DNA of 64,000 nt from Lacibacter sp. H375 (GTDB taxonomy: Bacteria > Bacteroidota > Bacteroidia > Chitinophagales > Chitinophagaceae). Numbering within the stretch: position 1 is the first letter of the stretch; every line of letters starts with the position of its first letter. Shown here piece after piece: positions 1-7,815 of the stretch. Position numbers and translations under genes: made by a program. The notes under the pieces were generated by a model. It did not search any database. It saw only the letters and a list, made by a program, of their open reading frames with translations, and had not been told where the DNA came from. Location: assembly GCF_037892425.1 (NCBI RefSeq), contig NZ_JBBKTT010000001.1, positions 310,001 to 374,000 of the forward strand. Reading direction: 5' to 3'.

Positions 1-39
1 AGAGTGAATCAACTTTTTTTCCAAATTCCTGCCAACAAA

Positions 40-71
40 TTGCCAATTCCTCCAAAAACCCCCTACCTTTG
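40..71 (+). promoter_or_regulatory. Bacteroidota-type promoter of rplS
   Basis: TACCTTTG at 64-71 matches the Bacteroidota -7 consensus TAnnTTTG exactly, and a TTG at 40-42 lies 21 nt upstream where a -33 element belongs. Transcription should begin about 5-8 nt downstream, giving a short leader before the rplS ATG at 93. This is pattern recognition only. Confidence 0.7.
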
Positions 72-92
72 CCGTCCTAAAAATTAAGAGTT

Positions 93-446
93 ATGAACGC
101 CGCTGTTGCATTTGTACATGAGCAATTGACTGCTAAGAAAGAACAACCAAAGTTCAAAGCAGGTGATAACGTTACTGTGAATTATAAGATCGTTGAGGGT
201 GGTAAAGAACGTATCCAGGGTTTCCGTGGAGATGTGATTAAACGCCAGGGACAGGGCGCAACTGCAACATTTACAGTGCGTAAGATCTCTGATGGTGTTG
301 GTGTTGAGCGTACATTCCCGGTTAATTCACCAAACGTTGATTCAATTGAACTCAACAAAGTAGGTAAAGTAAGCCGTGCAAAACTCTTCTATCTCCGTGA
401 AAGAAGCGGTAAAAGTGCCCGTATTAAGGAAAAGCGCATGAGATAA
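93..446 (+). CDS. rplS: 50S ribosomal protein L19
   Basis: L19 sits at the interface of the 30S and 50S subunits and is part of an intersubunit bridge. The 117-residue product has normal family length and shows the conserved [20 protein letters not shown] region, the [18 protein letters not shown] core near residues 62-79, and the basic tail with [17 protein letters not shown]. The ATG at 93 lies about 22 nt downstream of a good -7 element, which supports this start. The gene is monocistronic: a perfect 12-bp terminator hairpin follows the stop codon within 25 nt. In many bacteria rplS follows trmD and rimM; those would lie outside the window. Identification is secure. Confidence 0.97.
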   Translation: MNAAVAFVHEQLTAKKEQPKFKAGDNVTVNYKIVEGGKERIQGFRGDVIKRQGQGATATFTVRKISDGVGVERTFPVNSPNVDSIELNKVGKVSRAKLFYLRERSGKSARIKEKRMR

Positions 447-470
447 TCGGCGTTTTGAACATATTTTAAC

Positions 471-500
471 AAAGGGGGAAAGAAAACTTTCCCCCTTTAT
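471..500 (+). terminator. Intrinsic terminator of rplS
   Basis: AAAGGGGGAAAG (471-482) pairs perfectly with CTTTCCCCCTTT (487-498) across an AAAA loop, ending in a short T run. It lies 25 nt after the rplS stop. Confidence 0.85.
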
Positions 501-619
501 GCTTTAAATAACCGGATTTCATTCTTATATTTAAACCCCGAATCGTACAGATTCTCTTAATCCCATACCTTTTGAAGTAATCGTTACTCTATTTATTAAC
601 TAAATAAGTCGTCTCGATC

Positions 620-745
620 ATGAAAAAGGTATTAGTAGCCCTCGCTGTAATTACAATGTTTTTAATGTCTTGTAACCGTGGTATCACTCCATACCAGGCT
701 GCAAATGGCAAAGCAGGTAAATGCGGCAGGAATTTTATCCGTTAA
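620..745 (+). CDS. 41-residue predicted lipoprotein
   Basis: This very short gene encodes 41 residues that begin MKKVLVALAVITMFLMSC, a textbook lipoprotein signal peptide: basic start, hydrophobic core and an LMSC lipobox with the acylated cysteine at residue 18. The predicted mature peptide is only about 24 residues, ending ANGKAGKCGRNFIR, with a second cysteine at residue 35. It stands alone between two terminators (471-500 and 771-798), so it is its own transcription unit. The ATG at 620 is the only start that gives the complete signal peptide. The role is unknown; a cell-envelope location is inferred from the lipobox only. Confidence 0.75.
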   Translation: MKKVLVALAVITMFLMSCNRGITPYQAANGKAGKCGRNFIR

Positions 746-770
746 TCCCCGTTGAAATTAAACGCATTGA

Positions 771-798
771 AACCTTCCCTTACTGGAAGGTTTTTTAT
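771..798 (+). terminator. Intrinsic terminator of the small lipoprotein gene
   Basis: AACCTTCC (771-778) pairs with GGAAGGTT (785-792) over a 6-nt loop and runs straight into TTTTTATTTTT. It lies 25 nt after the 41-codon gene. Confidence 0.85.
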
Positions 799-830
799 TT
801 TTCTTTTCAAGGCGGCGTTACAAATAACTG

Positions 831-838
831 TAACTTTG
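831..838 (+). promoter_or_regulatory. -7 element of tatA
   Basis: TAACTTTG at 831-838 matches TAnnTTTG, 21 nt before the tatA ATG at 860. The element lies after the start of a longer open frame, which argues against starting translation at 752. Confidence 0.65.
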
Positions 839-859
839 TGTTCCTTTAAAATTTATATC

Positions 860-1075
860 ATGAATTTTCAACCCATACTTCTCGGCGTTCTCGGTACCCA
901 GGAAATTATCATTATTGCCATTATCATTTTATTGTTGTTCGGTGGTCGTAAGATCCCTGAGCTGATGAAAGGTTTGGGTAAGGGTATCCGTGAATTTAAC
1001 GATGCCAAGAACACTGTTCGTAAAGAAATCGAGGAGAGCTCTACTCCTACTGATGCAAATCAGAACAAACAGTAA
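860..1075 (+). CDS. tatA: Sec-independent protein translocase TatA/TatE family
   Basis: TatA forms the membrane-weakening pore component that moves folded twin-arginine precursors across the inner membrane. The 71-residue product has one N-terminal transmembrane helix (roughly residues 13-28, [14 protein letters not shown]), the FGG hinge, then the amphipathic helix [20 protein letters not shown] and a polar tail, which is the standard TatA/B architecture. The frame is open upstream to 752, but translation probably starts at the ATG at 860 because a TAACTTTG promoter element lies at 831-838 and the extra residues are not TatA-like. gatA and a lytic transglycosylase follow on the same strand. 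TatB cannot be strictly excluded, but the short tail favours TatA. Confidence 0.93.
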   Translation: MNFQPILLGVLGTQEIIIIAIIILLLFGGRKIPELMKGLGKGIREFNDAKNTVRKEIEESSTPTDANQNKQ

Positions 1076-1128
1076 TTTCTTTAACGCTCATTTTCGTTCT
1101 CACTTCAATTTTCTGAAGAGATTCTTCA

Positions 1129-2574
1129 TTGTATCCTTTTGCAACCATAAAAGCATACCAGCAACGTTTGTTTGATGGAACAACCTCCTGTAAACAGGCG
1201 GTTGAATTCTATTTAACACAAACAAACAAGTATGAACATCTTAATGCGTTGCTGCACATTTTTCCGGAAGAAGCATTGCAAAGGGCAACTGAATTAGATG
1301 AGCAACGTGCTGCAGGTAAAACACCGGGCAAACTTCATGGTGTTGTCATTACTGTTAAAGATGTAATTGCCTGGGAGCAGCATCCTTTATCTGCTTCTTC
1401 AAGCGTTCTTAAGAACTTTCATTCCATTTATCATTCAACAGCCGTTCAAAAGCTGTTGGCAGAAGATGCAATCATCATCGGCATAAATAACTGTGATGAA
1501 TTTGCCATGGGCAGCAGCAATGAAAATTCTGCCTTCGGTCCTGTAAAAAATATGCTGGATGAAACAAGGGTTCCCGGCGGATCATCAGGTGGTTCAGCAG
1601 TTGCTGTGCAGGCCAACCTTTGCATGGTGAGTTTAGGAAGTGATACAGGCGGTTCCGTTCGTCAGCCTGCGGATTTCTGTGGCATTGTTGGTGTGAAGCC
1701 AACGTATGGACGTGTAAGCCGGCATGGATTGATTGCTTACGGTTCCAGCTTCGACCAGATCGGTGTACTTTCTCATTCTGTTGAAGATGCTTCGCTTGTA
1801 CTTTCGGTCATTGCAGGAGGAGATGATTTCGACAGTACTGTTTCTACAATTCCTGTTCCTGATTATACGTCAGCCATTGCTGAAAAAAAATCAACCAAAC
1901 CTGTACTCGGTTATTTCAAACAAACGCTGCAACATGCAGGTTTAGATGAAGAGATCAGAACAACGCATACAAACTTCATTAATCAATTGAAAGCTGATGG
2001 CTATGAAGTGAAAGAACTGGATTTCGACCTGATCGATTACATCGTTCCAACATACTACGTTCTTACCACAGCTGAAGCCAGCAGCAACCTCTCCCGTTTT
2101 GATGGGGTGCGTTATGGCTACCAGGCAACACCTGTAAAAGAAGAATTAACAGAATTTTACTCGGCCAACCGCTCCGAGGGTTTTGGTAAAGAAGTACAAC
2201 GCCGCATTATGCTCGGCACATTCGTATTGAGTGCCGGTTATTACGATGCTTATTATACCAAGGCGCAGCAGGTACGTCGTAAATTATATGAACAAACAAA
2301 ACTGGTTTTCAGTGATATAGATGTGTTGCTGATGCCTGTTTCACCCTCTACTGCGTTTAAGATCGGGGAAAAAAGCAATAACCCCATCGAGATGTATTTA
2401 GCTGATATCTATACCGTATTTGCCAACCTCGTAGGTATTCCCGGCGTTTCGATTCCTTTGTTTCAGCACAGCAATGGTTTACCGTTCGGACTTCAATTGA
2501 TGACAAAGCATTTCGATGAAGTATCTTTGCTCGGCCTTGCTGATGTGCTGTTAAAAAACTACAAGGCATCGTAA
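1129..2574 (+). CDS. gatA: Aspartyl/glutamyl-tRNA amidotransferase subunit A
   Basis: GatA is the glutaminase subunit of GatCAB, which releases ammonia from glutamine for converting misacylated Glu-tRNA(Gln) or Asp-tRNA(Asn). The 481-residue protein carries the amidase signature with the Ser-cis-Ser-Lys triad: Lys77 in VVITVKDV, Ser152 in PGGSSGGSAVAV and Ser176 in GSDTGGSVRQP. Their spacing matches characterised GatA enzymes. The start is a TTG at 1129: no ATG or GTG lies near, and the next methionine (about residue 127) would remove the catalytic lysine. It lies 53 nt downstream of tatA and 10 nt upstream of the lytic transglycosylase, consistent with co-transcription. gatB and gatC are not in the window. 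Confidence 0.95.
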   Translation: MYPFATIKAYQQRLFDGTTSCKQAVEFYLTQTNKYEHLNALLHIFPEEALQRATELDEQRAAGKTPGKLHGVVITVKDVIAWEQHPLSASSSVLKNFHSIYHSTAVQKLLAEDAIIIGINNCDEFAMGSSNENSAFGPVKNMLDETRVPGGSSGGSAVAVQANLCMVSLGSDTGGSVRQPADFCGIVGVKPTYGRVSRHGLIAYGSSFDQIGVLSHSVEDASLVLSVIAGGDDFDSTVSTIPVPDYTSAIAEKKSTKPVLGYFKQTLQHAGLDEEIRTTHTNFINQLKADGYEVKELDFDLIDYIVPTYYVLTTAEASSNLSRFDGVRYGYQATPVKEELTEFYSANRSEGFGKEVQRRIMLGTFVLSAGYYDAYYTKAQQVRRKLYEQTKLVFSDIDVLLMPVSPSTAFKIGEKSNNPIEMYLADIYTVFANLVGIPGVSIPLFQHSNGLPFGLQLMTKHFDEVSLLGLADVLLKNYKAS

Positions 2575-2584
2575 GGTTTTGCCG

Positions 2585-3673
2585 ATGCATAAAATTATTC
2601 TTTCTCTCCTATTCATCTCTTGTTCCGTGTTGTCATTTGCACAGAAGGATTCTGTTGTTAATGGGCTTGCAACCGATACAACGGTCGAAAACAAGCAAGG
2701 CGATGTATCAAAATACGGATTCCAGGCGCTTTTTGTAAATAAAGAATTTAATTCTTCTACATCTTACGATGCACAGATCCATCCGCAGGCATGGGGGTTT
2801 ATACAGGATTACCTTGATCGTTATGGAAAGAACCTGCAGAAAATGAAAGGTTGGGGCATGCCCTATTTTACCTTGATCGATAATGTGCTTACACAATATG
2901 GTTTGCCACATGAATTAAAGTATCTCGCCGTGATTGAAAGCGGATTGAACACCAATGCCACAAGTTGGGTTGGTGCCCGTGGCCCCTGGCAGTTTATGCC
3001 TTACACTGCTAAAGAATATGGACTGAATGTGAATGGCTGGATCGATGAACGCACTGATTATTTCCGCAGCACACATGCAGCAGCAAAATATCTCACCTCA
3101 CTTTATAATGATCTTGATGATTGGTTGTTGGTGATTGCTGCTTATAACGGCGGGCCCGGACGTGTTTATAGTGCGATCAAGAAAAGTGGAAGTCGTGATT
3201 TCTGGAAGTTGCAATATTATCTCCCGACAGAAAGTCGTATGCATGTAAAGAAATTTATTGCCACGCATTATATCATGGAAGGCAAAGGCGGCATCACAAC
3301 GATGGTGAATGATGGCAAGCAACCTGCAACAATTGAATTTGCACCGGAAAAAACAGATCCCAATATTGCTGTGGAGCCGATCGTTGGTAAATTCAGTTCG
3401 GTGGTGATGGCGAAAAATCTTATGATTGATCTTATATACTTCAATCAACTGAATCCAAATTTTGATGCGGTGCTTGCAGGCAATACTATTTTCAATCTTC
3501 GTTTGCCGAAAGATAAAATGCAGGCGTTTAATGCCAACCGTTATGCCATTCTCAATGAAAGCGTACAATTGCTGATGCGTTTTTACGGTGAAGATGGCAT
3601 GAAAGATATGTATCCCAAAGTATCTGATCTGCCGGAGGTGAAGAAGAAACCGGTACCCAAGAAAAAAGGTTGA
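2585..3673 (+). CDS. Lytic transglycosylase, MltD-like (SLT domain)
   Basis: This predicted periplasmic muramidase cleaves peptidoglycan with formation of 1,6-anhydro-muropeptides. It begins with a signal peptide (MHKIILSLLFISCSVLSFAQ), so it should be exported. The SLT domain spans roughly residues 90-220: the catalytic glutamate lies in YLAVIESGLN, followed by GARGPWQFMPYTAKEYG and AAYNGGPGRV, the three hallmark SLT motifs. A C-terminal stretch around residues 255-315 resembles a degenerate LysM-type region, and the tail is lysine/proline rich. I chose the ATG at 2585 over an in-frame TTG at 2579 because it gives a clean signal peptide. It directly follows gatA. The family is secure; the exact Mlt subclass is not. 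Confidence 0.9.
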   Translation: MHKIILSLLFISCSVLSFAQKDSVVNGLATDTTVENKQGDVSKYGFQALFVNKEFNSSTSYDAQIHPQAWGFIQDYLDRYGKNLQKMKGWGMPYFTLIDNVLTQYGLPHELKYLAVIESGLNTNATSWVGARGPWQFMPYTAKEYGLNVNGWIDERTDYFRSTHAAAKYLTSLYNDLDDWLLVIAAYNGGPGRVYSAIKKSGSRDFWKLQYYLPTESRMHVKKFIATHYIMEGKGGITTMVNDGKQPATIEFAPEKTDPNIAVEPIVGKFSSVVMAKNLMIDLIYFNQLNPNFDAVLAGNTIFNLRLPKDKMQAFNANRYAILNESVQLLMRFYGEDGMKDMYPKVSDLPEVKKKPVPKKKG

Positions 3674-3700
3674 AACGTTTCTGATTATTTTATTGTACAC

Positions 3701-3925
3701 TTCAAATAAGCATCTGCACACTGAAATTACGGCACTGCAACATGCATTTAAGACAGCGTAACTTCCGATTTTTTTATTGTACACTTCAATTAAGCATCTG
3801 TACCTGTTCATTAAGTTACTGCACAATGCTATTAAGGCACTGTAACATGTAATTAAGACAGTGTAACCATAATTAATTTACTGTAACGATCGATTTATGC
3901 GGTGTAACTCCTGTTTAAGTTGTTG
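3701..3925. repeat. 21-bp-period tandem repeat array, about 10-11 degenerate units
   Basis: A noncoding array follows the transglycosylase gene. Its units share the core ATTAAGnnACTGTAAC plus a variable connector. The G ending the TTAAG core (or its variant) falls at 3710, 3731, 3752, 3794, 3815, 3836 and 3857, and matching positions at 3878, 3899 and 3919, that is every 21 bp with a shift of one base near the end. The unit around 3773 is too degenerate to read but the phase is kept across it. There are no spacers, so this is not CRISPR. With the hairpin at 3949-3987 it fills the 349-bp gap between the + strand transglycosylase and the - strand SUKH gene. Confidence 0.85.
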
Positions 3926-3948
3926 AAGTACATGGAAAAATGTTTTAT

Positions 3949-3987
3949 GTGGTTGGTCGGGAGACACAACCACGGCGTGTTTTTTTT
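3949..3987. terminator. Strong hairpin, possible bidirectional terminator or REP-like element
   Basis: GTGGTTGGTC (3949-3958) pairs with GACACAACCAC (3963-3973) as a 10-bp stem with one bulged A and a GGGA loop. On the + strand it is followed, after GGCGTG, by eight T residues. It separates two convergent genes and could terminate either; the distance from stem to T tract is longer than in a classical terminator. Confidence 0.5.
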
Positions 3988-4022
3988 CGATTCAACCAAA
4001 ATGAGCAAAGAACTCGCCTTTG

Positions 4023-4604
4023 TCAATTTATTTTCCAATACTCTGAGTTTGGGTTGAGTGCTGAACTTATTAATTTTTCCTTTTCAACATCAAACTCAAT
4101 ACCTCCTGTATTTGAAAAGTAATACGCTTTCTCCTTGTAGCACTGGTAAATTGTATTAACAAATGTGTTTAGTGAATCATACATTGTTATGATAATATCA
4201 AAATCAATATTGCCTATTGAATGATGATATATCATACCATAGTTTACTGAAGATTTTTTACAGTCAATCAAATAAAATTCACCGCCTCCACTTGCGAATA
4301 ATGGGAACATTCCTTCATCCCACTTAGGCAGATTGTTAACCCCTTCTTTGTAATAGGTAAGAGCTTGTTCAATTGGTAGAAAAACTCCAAAATTGTATAA
4401 CCACAATTTATTTAGACTAATATCCTCTGTAATCTTTGTACCGTTCCGCCATCTATAAAGGAGTTTTACCTCGTTGGGTAGTTGTTCCAGAATACTGTCT
4501 TCAGCAAATAATTCAGTTCCTTCTTGTAAATAGTTTAAAATCGGAGCCTTAATTTCATCTAAGTAATTCTCCAATTGCAAAAGTAATTCTTCAAAATTTT
4601 TCAT
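4023..4604 (-). CDS. SMI1/KNR4 (SUKH) family protein
   Basis: The 193-residue product resembles the SUKH superfamily: an N-terminal helical segment, then LPNEVKLLYRWRNGT near residues 42-56, and the central PLFASGGGEFYLID strand region, the usual markers of SMI1/KNR4 domains. In bacteria such proteins are mostly immunity proteins against contact-dependent or polymorphic toxins, but some are unrelated to toxins. I see no toxin gene beside it: neighbours are pabB (47 nt upstream on the same strand) and a repeat array. I chose the ATG at 4604; an upstream in-frame start at 4649 would overlap the pabB region needlessly. The gene is visibly AT-richer than pabB, which may indicate acquisition. The function is inferred from the domain only. 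Confidence 0.65.
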   Translation of the reverse strand: MKNFEELLLQLENYLDEIKAPILNYLQEGTELFAEDSILEQLPNEVKLLYRWRNGTKITEDISLNKLWLYNFGVFLPIEQALTYYKEGVNNLPKWDEGMFPLFASGGGEFYLIDCKKSSVNYGMIYHHSIGNIDFDIIITMYDSLNTFVNTIYQCYKEKAYYFSNTGGIEFDVEKEKLISSALNPNSEYWKIN

Positions 4605-4650
4605 TTGTTGTTTTGGTCTATTATTGATACCGAACAATGTACAACCCAAC

Positions 4651-5937
4651 TCAACCCAACACCTTCCTTATCGCATCAGCCTTCAACAAACATTCTTCAT
4701 ATTCTTTCTCTGCATCACTGTAAAACGTAATGCCGCTGCCCACCATATAAGAAAGATAATTTGTTGCAGCATTATAAAAAATACTCCTGATCACTACATT
4801 AAAATCAAAATCGCCATTGGGAGCAATATAACCAACAGCACCGGAGAATAATCCTCTTCTTGATTGTTCGTTTTGCTCTGTTAACTGCATTACTTTTCGT
4901 TTGGGTGCACCCGTCATACTGCCCATGGGGAAAGTTGCACGGAGAATATCCGTGAAGTTTAAAGCATCATTCACTTCACCGCTGATGGTGGAGATCATCT
5001 GATATAATTGCGGGAACGAATAAATACCAAACAATTCATCAACCTGCACCGTTCCTTCTTTGCAAACCCGACTGAGATCATTGCGAACCAAATCAACCAC
5101 CATTACATTTTCACTCTGGTCTTTCTTGCTGTTACGTAATTGTTCTTTCAATTCTTCATCTGTAACAACATCTGCTGTGTTGCGCTTCAATGTTCCTTTG
5201 ATGGGTTGTGAAATAAGTGTTGCTCCCTGCCTGCGTAAAAAACGTTCAGGGCTCGCACAGAGTAAGTAACTGTTCTCTGCTTTATAAAAAGCAGAGAAAG
5301 GATTGGGTGAAATGCTTGTAAGTGCGGCATAACTCTGCAATGGATCAATGATGGCATCTTCAGCAAAAAATTCCATGCAGTAATTCAACTCATAACAATC
5401 GCCACGAAGGATGTGCTTTCGAATGGTTTCAATTGTTTCAATGTACTTTTCTTTTGAAACACGCTCACTGATCTGCAATTCATTTACTGCAACAGTTGAA
5501 TTTGTTTCCACAGCACCGATTTCACTCCATACAGTTTCGTGATCATCTGTTAATGACCCTATGCGTAACTCCTGTTCATTGAGTTGAAAAACATATTGCG
5601 GAACAAAGAATAACAGATCAGCAAAGCCAATCTTATCACTATGTGTTGAAGGAAGTTGTTCTGTTTCTTCTTTGAGATTATAAGCTAAATGTCCAAAGCA
5701 CCAATTGCCTTGTTGAAGATCGAGCCATTGCTGCAATTCTGTTAATGCAGTGCCCGCATTCGTACTTACTGATGATGCAACACCACAACCAATCAGGCAT
5801 TCATAACTATGACCAGGTAAACGGTAATGATGGTTATCCAAAAAAGAACAAATGTTGAACCGGTTACACCAGCTCAACATTTGACGTTTGGTTACAGAAA
5901 AATCTGTTATTAAGAAAGACCGGAAGTTATGCTTCAC
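4651..5937 (-). CDS. pabB: Aminodeoxychorismate synthase component I (anthranilate synthase I family)
   Basis: The enzyme converts chorismate with ammonia or glutamine-derived nitrogen to 4-amino-4-deoxychorismate, toward p-aminobenzoate and folate. The 428-residue product has the chorismate-binding fold: CASPERFL near 227-234, QPIKGTLKR (Lys247, the lysine characteristic of PabB rather than TrpE), VVDLVRNDLSR near 280-290 and GSMTGAPKRKVMQL near 339-352. The length and PIKGT motif favour PabB over anthranilate synthase. Translation starts with GTG at 5937, 8 nt after the stop of the acidic protein gene, so the two are probably translated from one transcript. No glutamine amidotransferase subunit or pabC is adjacent. 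Confidence 0.9.
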   Translation of the reverse strand: MKHNFRSFLITDFSVTKRQMLSWCNRFNICSFLDNHHYRLPGHSYECLIGCGVASSVSTNAGTALTELQQWLDLQQGNWCFGHLAYNLKEETEQLPSTHSDKIGFADLLFFVPQYVFQLNEQELRIGSLTDDHETVWSEIGAVETNSTVAVNELQISERVSKEKYIETIETIRKHILRGDCYELNYCMEFFAEDAIIDPLQSYAALTSISPNPFSAFYKAENSYLLCASPERFLRRQGATLISQPIKGTLKRNTADVVTDEELKEQLRNSKKDQSENVMVVDLVRNDLSRVCKEGTVQVDELFGIYSFPQLYQMISTISGEVNDALNFTDILRATFPMGSMTGAPKRKVMQLTEQNEQSRRGLFSGAVGYIAPNGDFDFNVVIRSIFYNAATNYLSYMVGSGITFYSDAEKEYEECLLKADAIRKVLG

Positions 5938-5945
5938 AAATTGAG

Positions 5946-6377
5946 TTAAAAATCATCATCGTCGTCATCAAAATCATCTGCGCCGCCACCCATCATATCA
6001 AACTCTTTAAAGTCGTCATCCACTTTAAAGTCATCCTCTTCTTCAGCGCCTTTCTTCTTGCCTGCAGCTTTGCCTTTTGATTTTGGAATATCAAACTCTT
6101 CAAAGTCGGGATCGTAATCATCATCTTCTTCGCCTTTGTTCCAATCATCATCTTCTTCATCCACTTCGTCTTCATCGTCATCATCATCTTTACCTTTCGA
6201 TTTTGATGCAGATGCTTTTGCGCCTTTTTTCACAACGGGTTCATCATCCTCAAATTCTAAATCATCATCTTCGTCTTCATCATCTTCATGATTCTTTTTT
6301 GGCTTGGTATCAGCCTTCTTTGTATTCTCCGGTTTTGGAGTAGATGAGTCTCCTGTTTTCTTTATTGACTTTGCCAT
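5946..6377 (-). CDS. Highly acidic, low-complexity conserved protein
   Basis: The product (143 residues from the ATG at 6377) begins with a short basic segment (MAKSIKKTG, then Lys/Pro-rich) and then alternates long Asp/Glu tracts with Lys-rich patches, ending GGGADDFDDDDDDF. No folded domain is apparent and it is probably intrinsically disordered. It resembles acidic tails of histone chaperones or nucleic-acid mimics only in composition. It lies between purA and pabB on the same strand, 8 nt from pabB, so it is probably in an operon. Possible roles, all speculative, include binding basic proteins or cations. An alternative start 9 nt upstream is possible. I cannot assign a function. Confidence 0.7.
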   Translation of the reverse strand: MAKSIKKTGDSSTPKPENTKKADTKPKKNHEDDEDEDDDLEFEDDEPVVKKGAKASASKSKGKDDDDDEDEVDEEDDDWNKGEEDDDYDPDFEEFDIPKSKGKAAGKKKGAEEEDDFKVDDDFKEFDMMGGGADDFDDDDDDF

Positions 6378-6464
6378 TTGTAACAACGATTATGCTGTAA
6401 AATTTCAACGGGTTTTTGAATTAGCCAAACTTTTTTTTAAAATTATTTTTGTAAGGCGTTTGTA

Positions 6465-7727
6465 TTATAAAGTTACGATCTGATCTCTTCCCGGTCCGTT
6501 GGAAACGTACTTCACTTCCACACCAAGGTACTCATTAATAAATGCAAGATAAGTATTCATTTGTTCAGGAAAATCAGCTGCAACTCTGCAGTCAGCAGCG
6601 GGTTTACTCCAGCCTTTGAATGCTTTGTAAACCGGATCAATTTTTACCTTACTGATCTCAAAAGGAATTTCCTGTGTTTCTTTTCCATTTACATTATAAG
6701 ATGTGCACACCTGGAGTTCCGCAAAACTATCAAGCACGTCTGATTTGGTCATTACAATTTGTGTAATGCCATTGATCATACAGGCAAATTTAAGCGCCAC
6801 GAGGTCGATCCATCCGCAACGGCGTGGACGACCGGTTGTTGCACCAAACTCGTTACCGATCTTACGTAGCTCATCGCCCGTAGCATCAAACAACTCAGTT
6901 GGAAAAGGTCCGCTACCTACTCTTGTGCAATATGCTTTGGTAATACCAATCACTTCCCTGATCTTATTTGGAGCCACACCAAGTCCTGTACTTACACCAG
7001 CCGAAATAGTGTTTGAAGAAGTTACAAACGGAAAGGTTCCGAAATCAACATCGAGCATACTACCCTGTGCACCTTCGGCCAATACTTTTTTGCCTTCGGC
7101 TATTTTTGCATTGATGAAATATTCACCGTTTACAATATTTAACGTTTTCAGGAATTCAACCGCTTCAAAGAATTCGGCTTCCCATGCACTGATATCTTCT
7201 GTGAAATTGTAATTATCGAGTAACTGCTGATGCTTTGCCTTCAGTTTGTTGTACAGTTTATTAAATTCAGGATCGAGGAGATCACCAACACGCAATGCAT
7301 TACGTCCTGTTTTATCCATATAAGCCGGGCCAATACCTTTTAAGGTTGATCCGATCTTCTCATCGCCTTTTGCCAGTTCAGCCGCCTTATCTAAAGCTCT
7401 GTGAGTTGGGATGATGATGTTGGTGCGTTGTGCAATGAAAAGATTCTCTTTTACATTCACACCCATCGATGCTACTTTTTCACACTCTCTTTTTAATGTT
7501 ACCGGGTCGAGCACCACACCGTTTCCAATGAGGTTAATGATGCCTTTATGAAAAATACCGCTGGGGATTTGATGAAGCACTACTTTTTCACCATTCACAT
7601 ACAGTGTGTGTCCTGCGTTTGGACCACCCTGGAAACGGGCAATCACATCATAATTAGGTGCAAAAAAATCAACGATCTTTCCTTTTCCTTCGTCGCCCCA
7701 TTGGAGGCCCAGAATTACATCAACCAT
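6465..7727 (-). CDS. purA: Adenylosuccinate synthetase
   Basis: PurA couples GTP hydrolysis to the condensation of IMP and aspartate to adenylosuccinate, the first committed step to AMP. The 420-residue protein opens MVDVILGLQWGDEGKGK, carrying the GDEGKGK phosphate loop with the catalytic aspartate, followed by GGPNAGHT (catalytic histidine), GIGPAYMDKTGRNALRV, EGAQGSMLDVDFGTFPFVTS, the TGRPRRCGW loop and MTKSDVLD for guanine recognition. All are as expected and the length is normal. The start is the ATG at 7727; the open frame continues upstream into the 3' end of the RelA/SpoT gene, but those 38 residues are not PurA-like. CAAAAATA at 7758-7765 could be its own -7 element on the minus strand. 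Confidence 0.97.
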   Translation of the reverse strand: MVDVILGLQWGDEGKGKIVDFFAPNYDVIARFQGGPNAGHTLYVNGEKVVLHQIPSGIFHKGIINLIGNGVVLDPVTLKRECEKVASMGVNVKENLFIAQRTNIIIPTHRALDKAAELAKGDEKIGSTLKGIGPAYMDKTGRNALRVGDLLDPEFNKLYNKLKAKHQQLLDNYNFTEDISAWEAEFFEAVEFLKTLNIVNGEYFINAKIAEGKKVLAEGAQGSMLDVDFGTFPFVTSSNTISAGVSTGLGVAPNKIREVIGITKAYCTRVGSGPFPTELFDATGDELRKIGNEFGATTGRPRRCGWIDLVALKFACMINGITQIVMTKSDVLDSFAELQVCTSYNVNGKETQEIPFEISKVKIDPVYKAFKGWSKPAADCRVAADFPEQMNTYLAFINEYLGVEVKYVSNGPGRDQIVTL

Positions 7728-7757
7728 AAAATAATTTGAGTGGATAATTTGAAGCCG

Positions 7758-7765
7758 CAAAAATA
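7758..7765 (-). promoter_or_regulatory. Possible -7 element of purA
   Basis: On the minus strand the sequence reads TATTTTTG, fitting TAnnTTTG, about 31 nt upstream of the purA ATG. No good -33 element is seen, so this is tentative. Confidence 0.35.
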
Positions 7766-7815
7766 AGTGAAACACAAGGGGAAGAAGAAATAAAAATGCA
7801 GTTGGGGAAAGAAAA

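Noticed and set aside
752-859. Longer N-terminus for TatA
   Set aside because: The extra residues are encoded across the upstream terminator and the -7 element at 831-838, and are not TatA-like.
3098-3826. 242-codon open frame on the minus strand, partly antisense to the lytic transglycosylase
   Set aside because: It overlaps a well-supported SLT gene and extends into the 21-bp repeat; its protein is low-complexity and unlike any family.
3701-3925. CRISPR array
   Set aside because: The units are contiguous with no spacers, are degenerate and only 21 bp long, and no cas gene is present.
6703-7212. 169-codon open frame antisense to purA
   Set aside because: purA has all catalytic motifs on the other strand; this is a codon-bias shadow.
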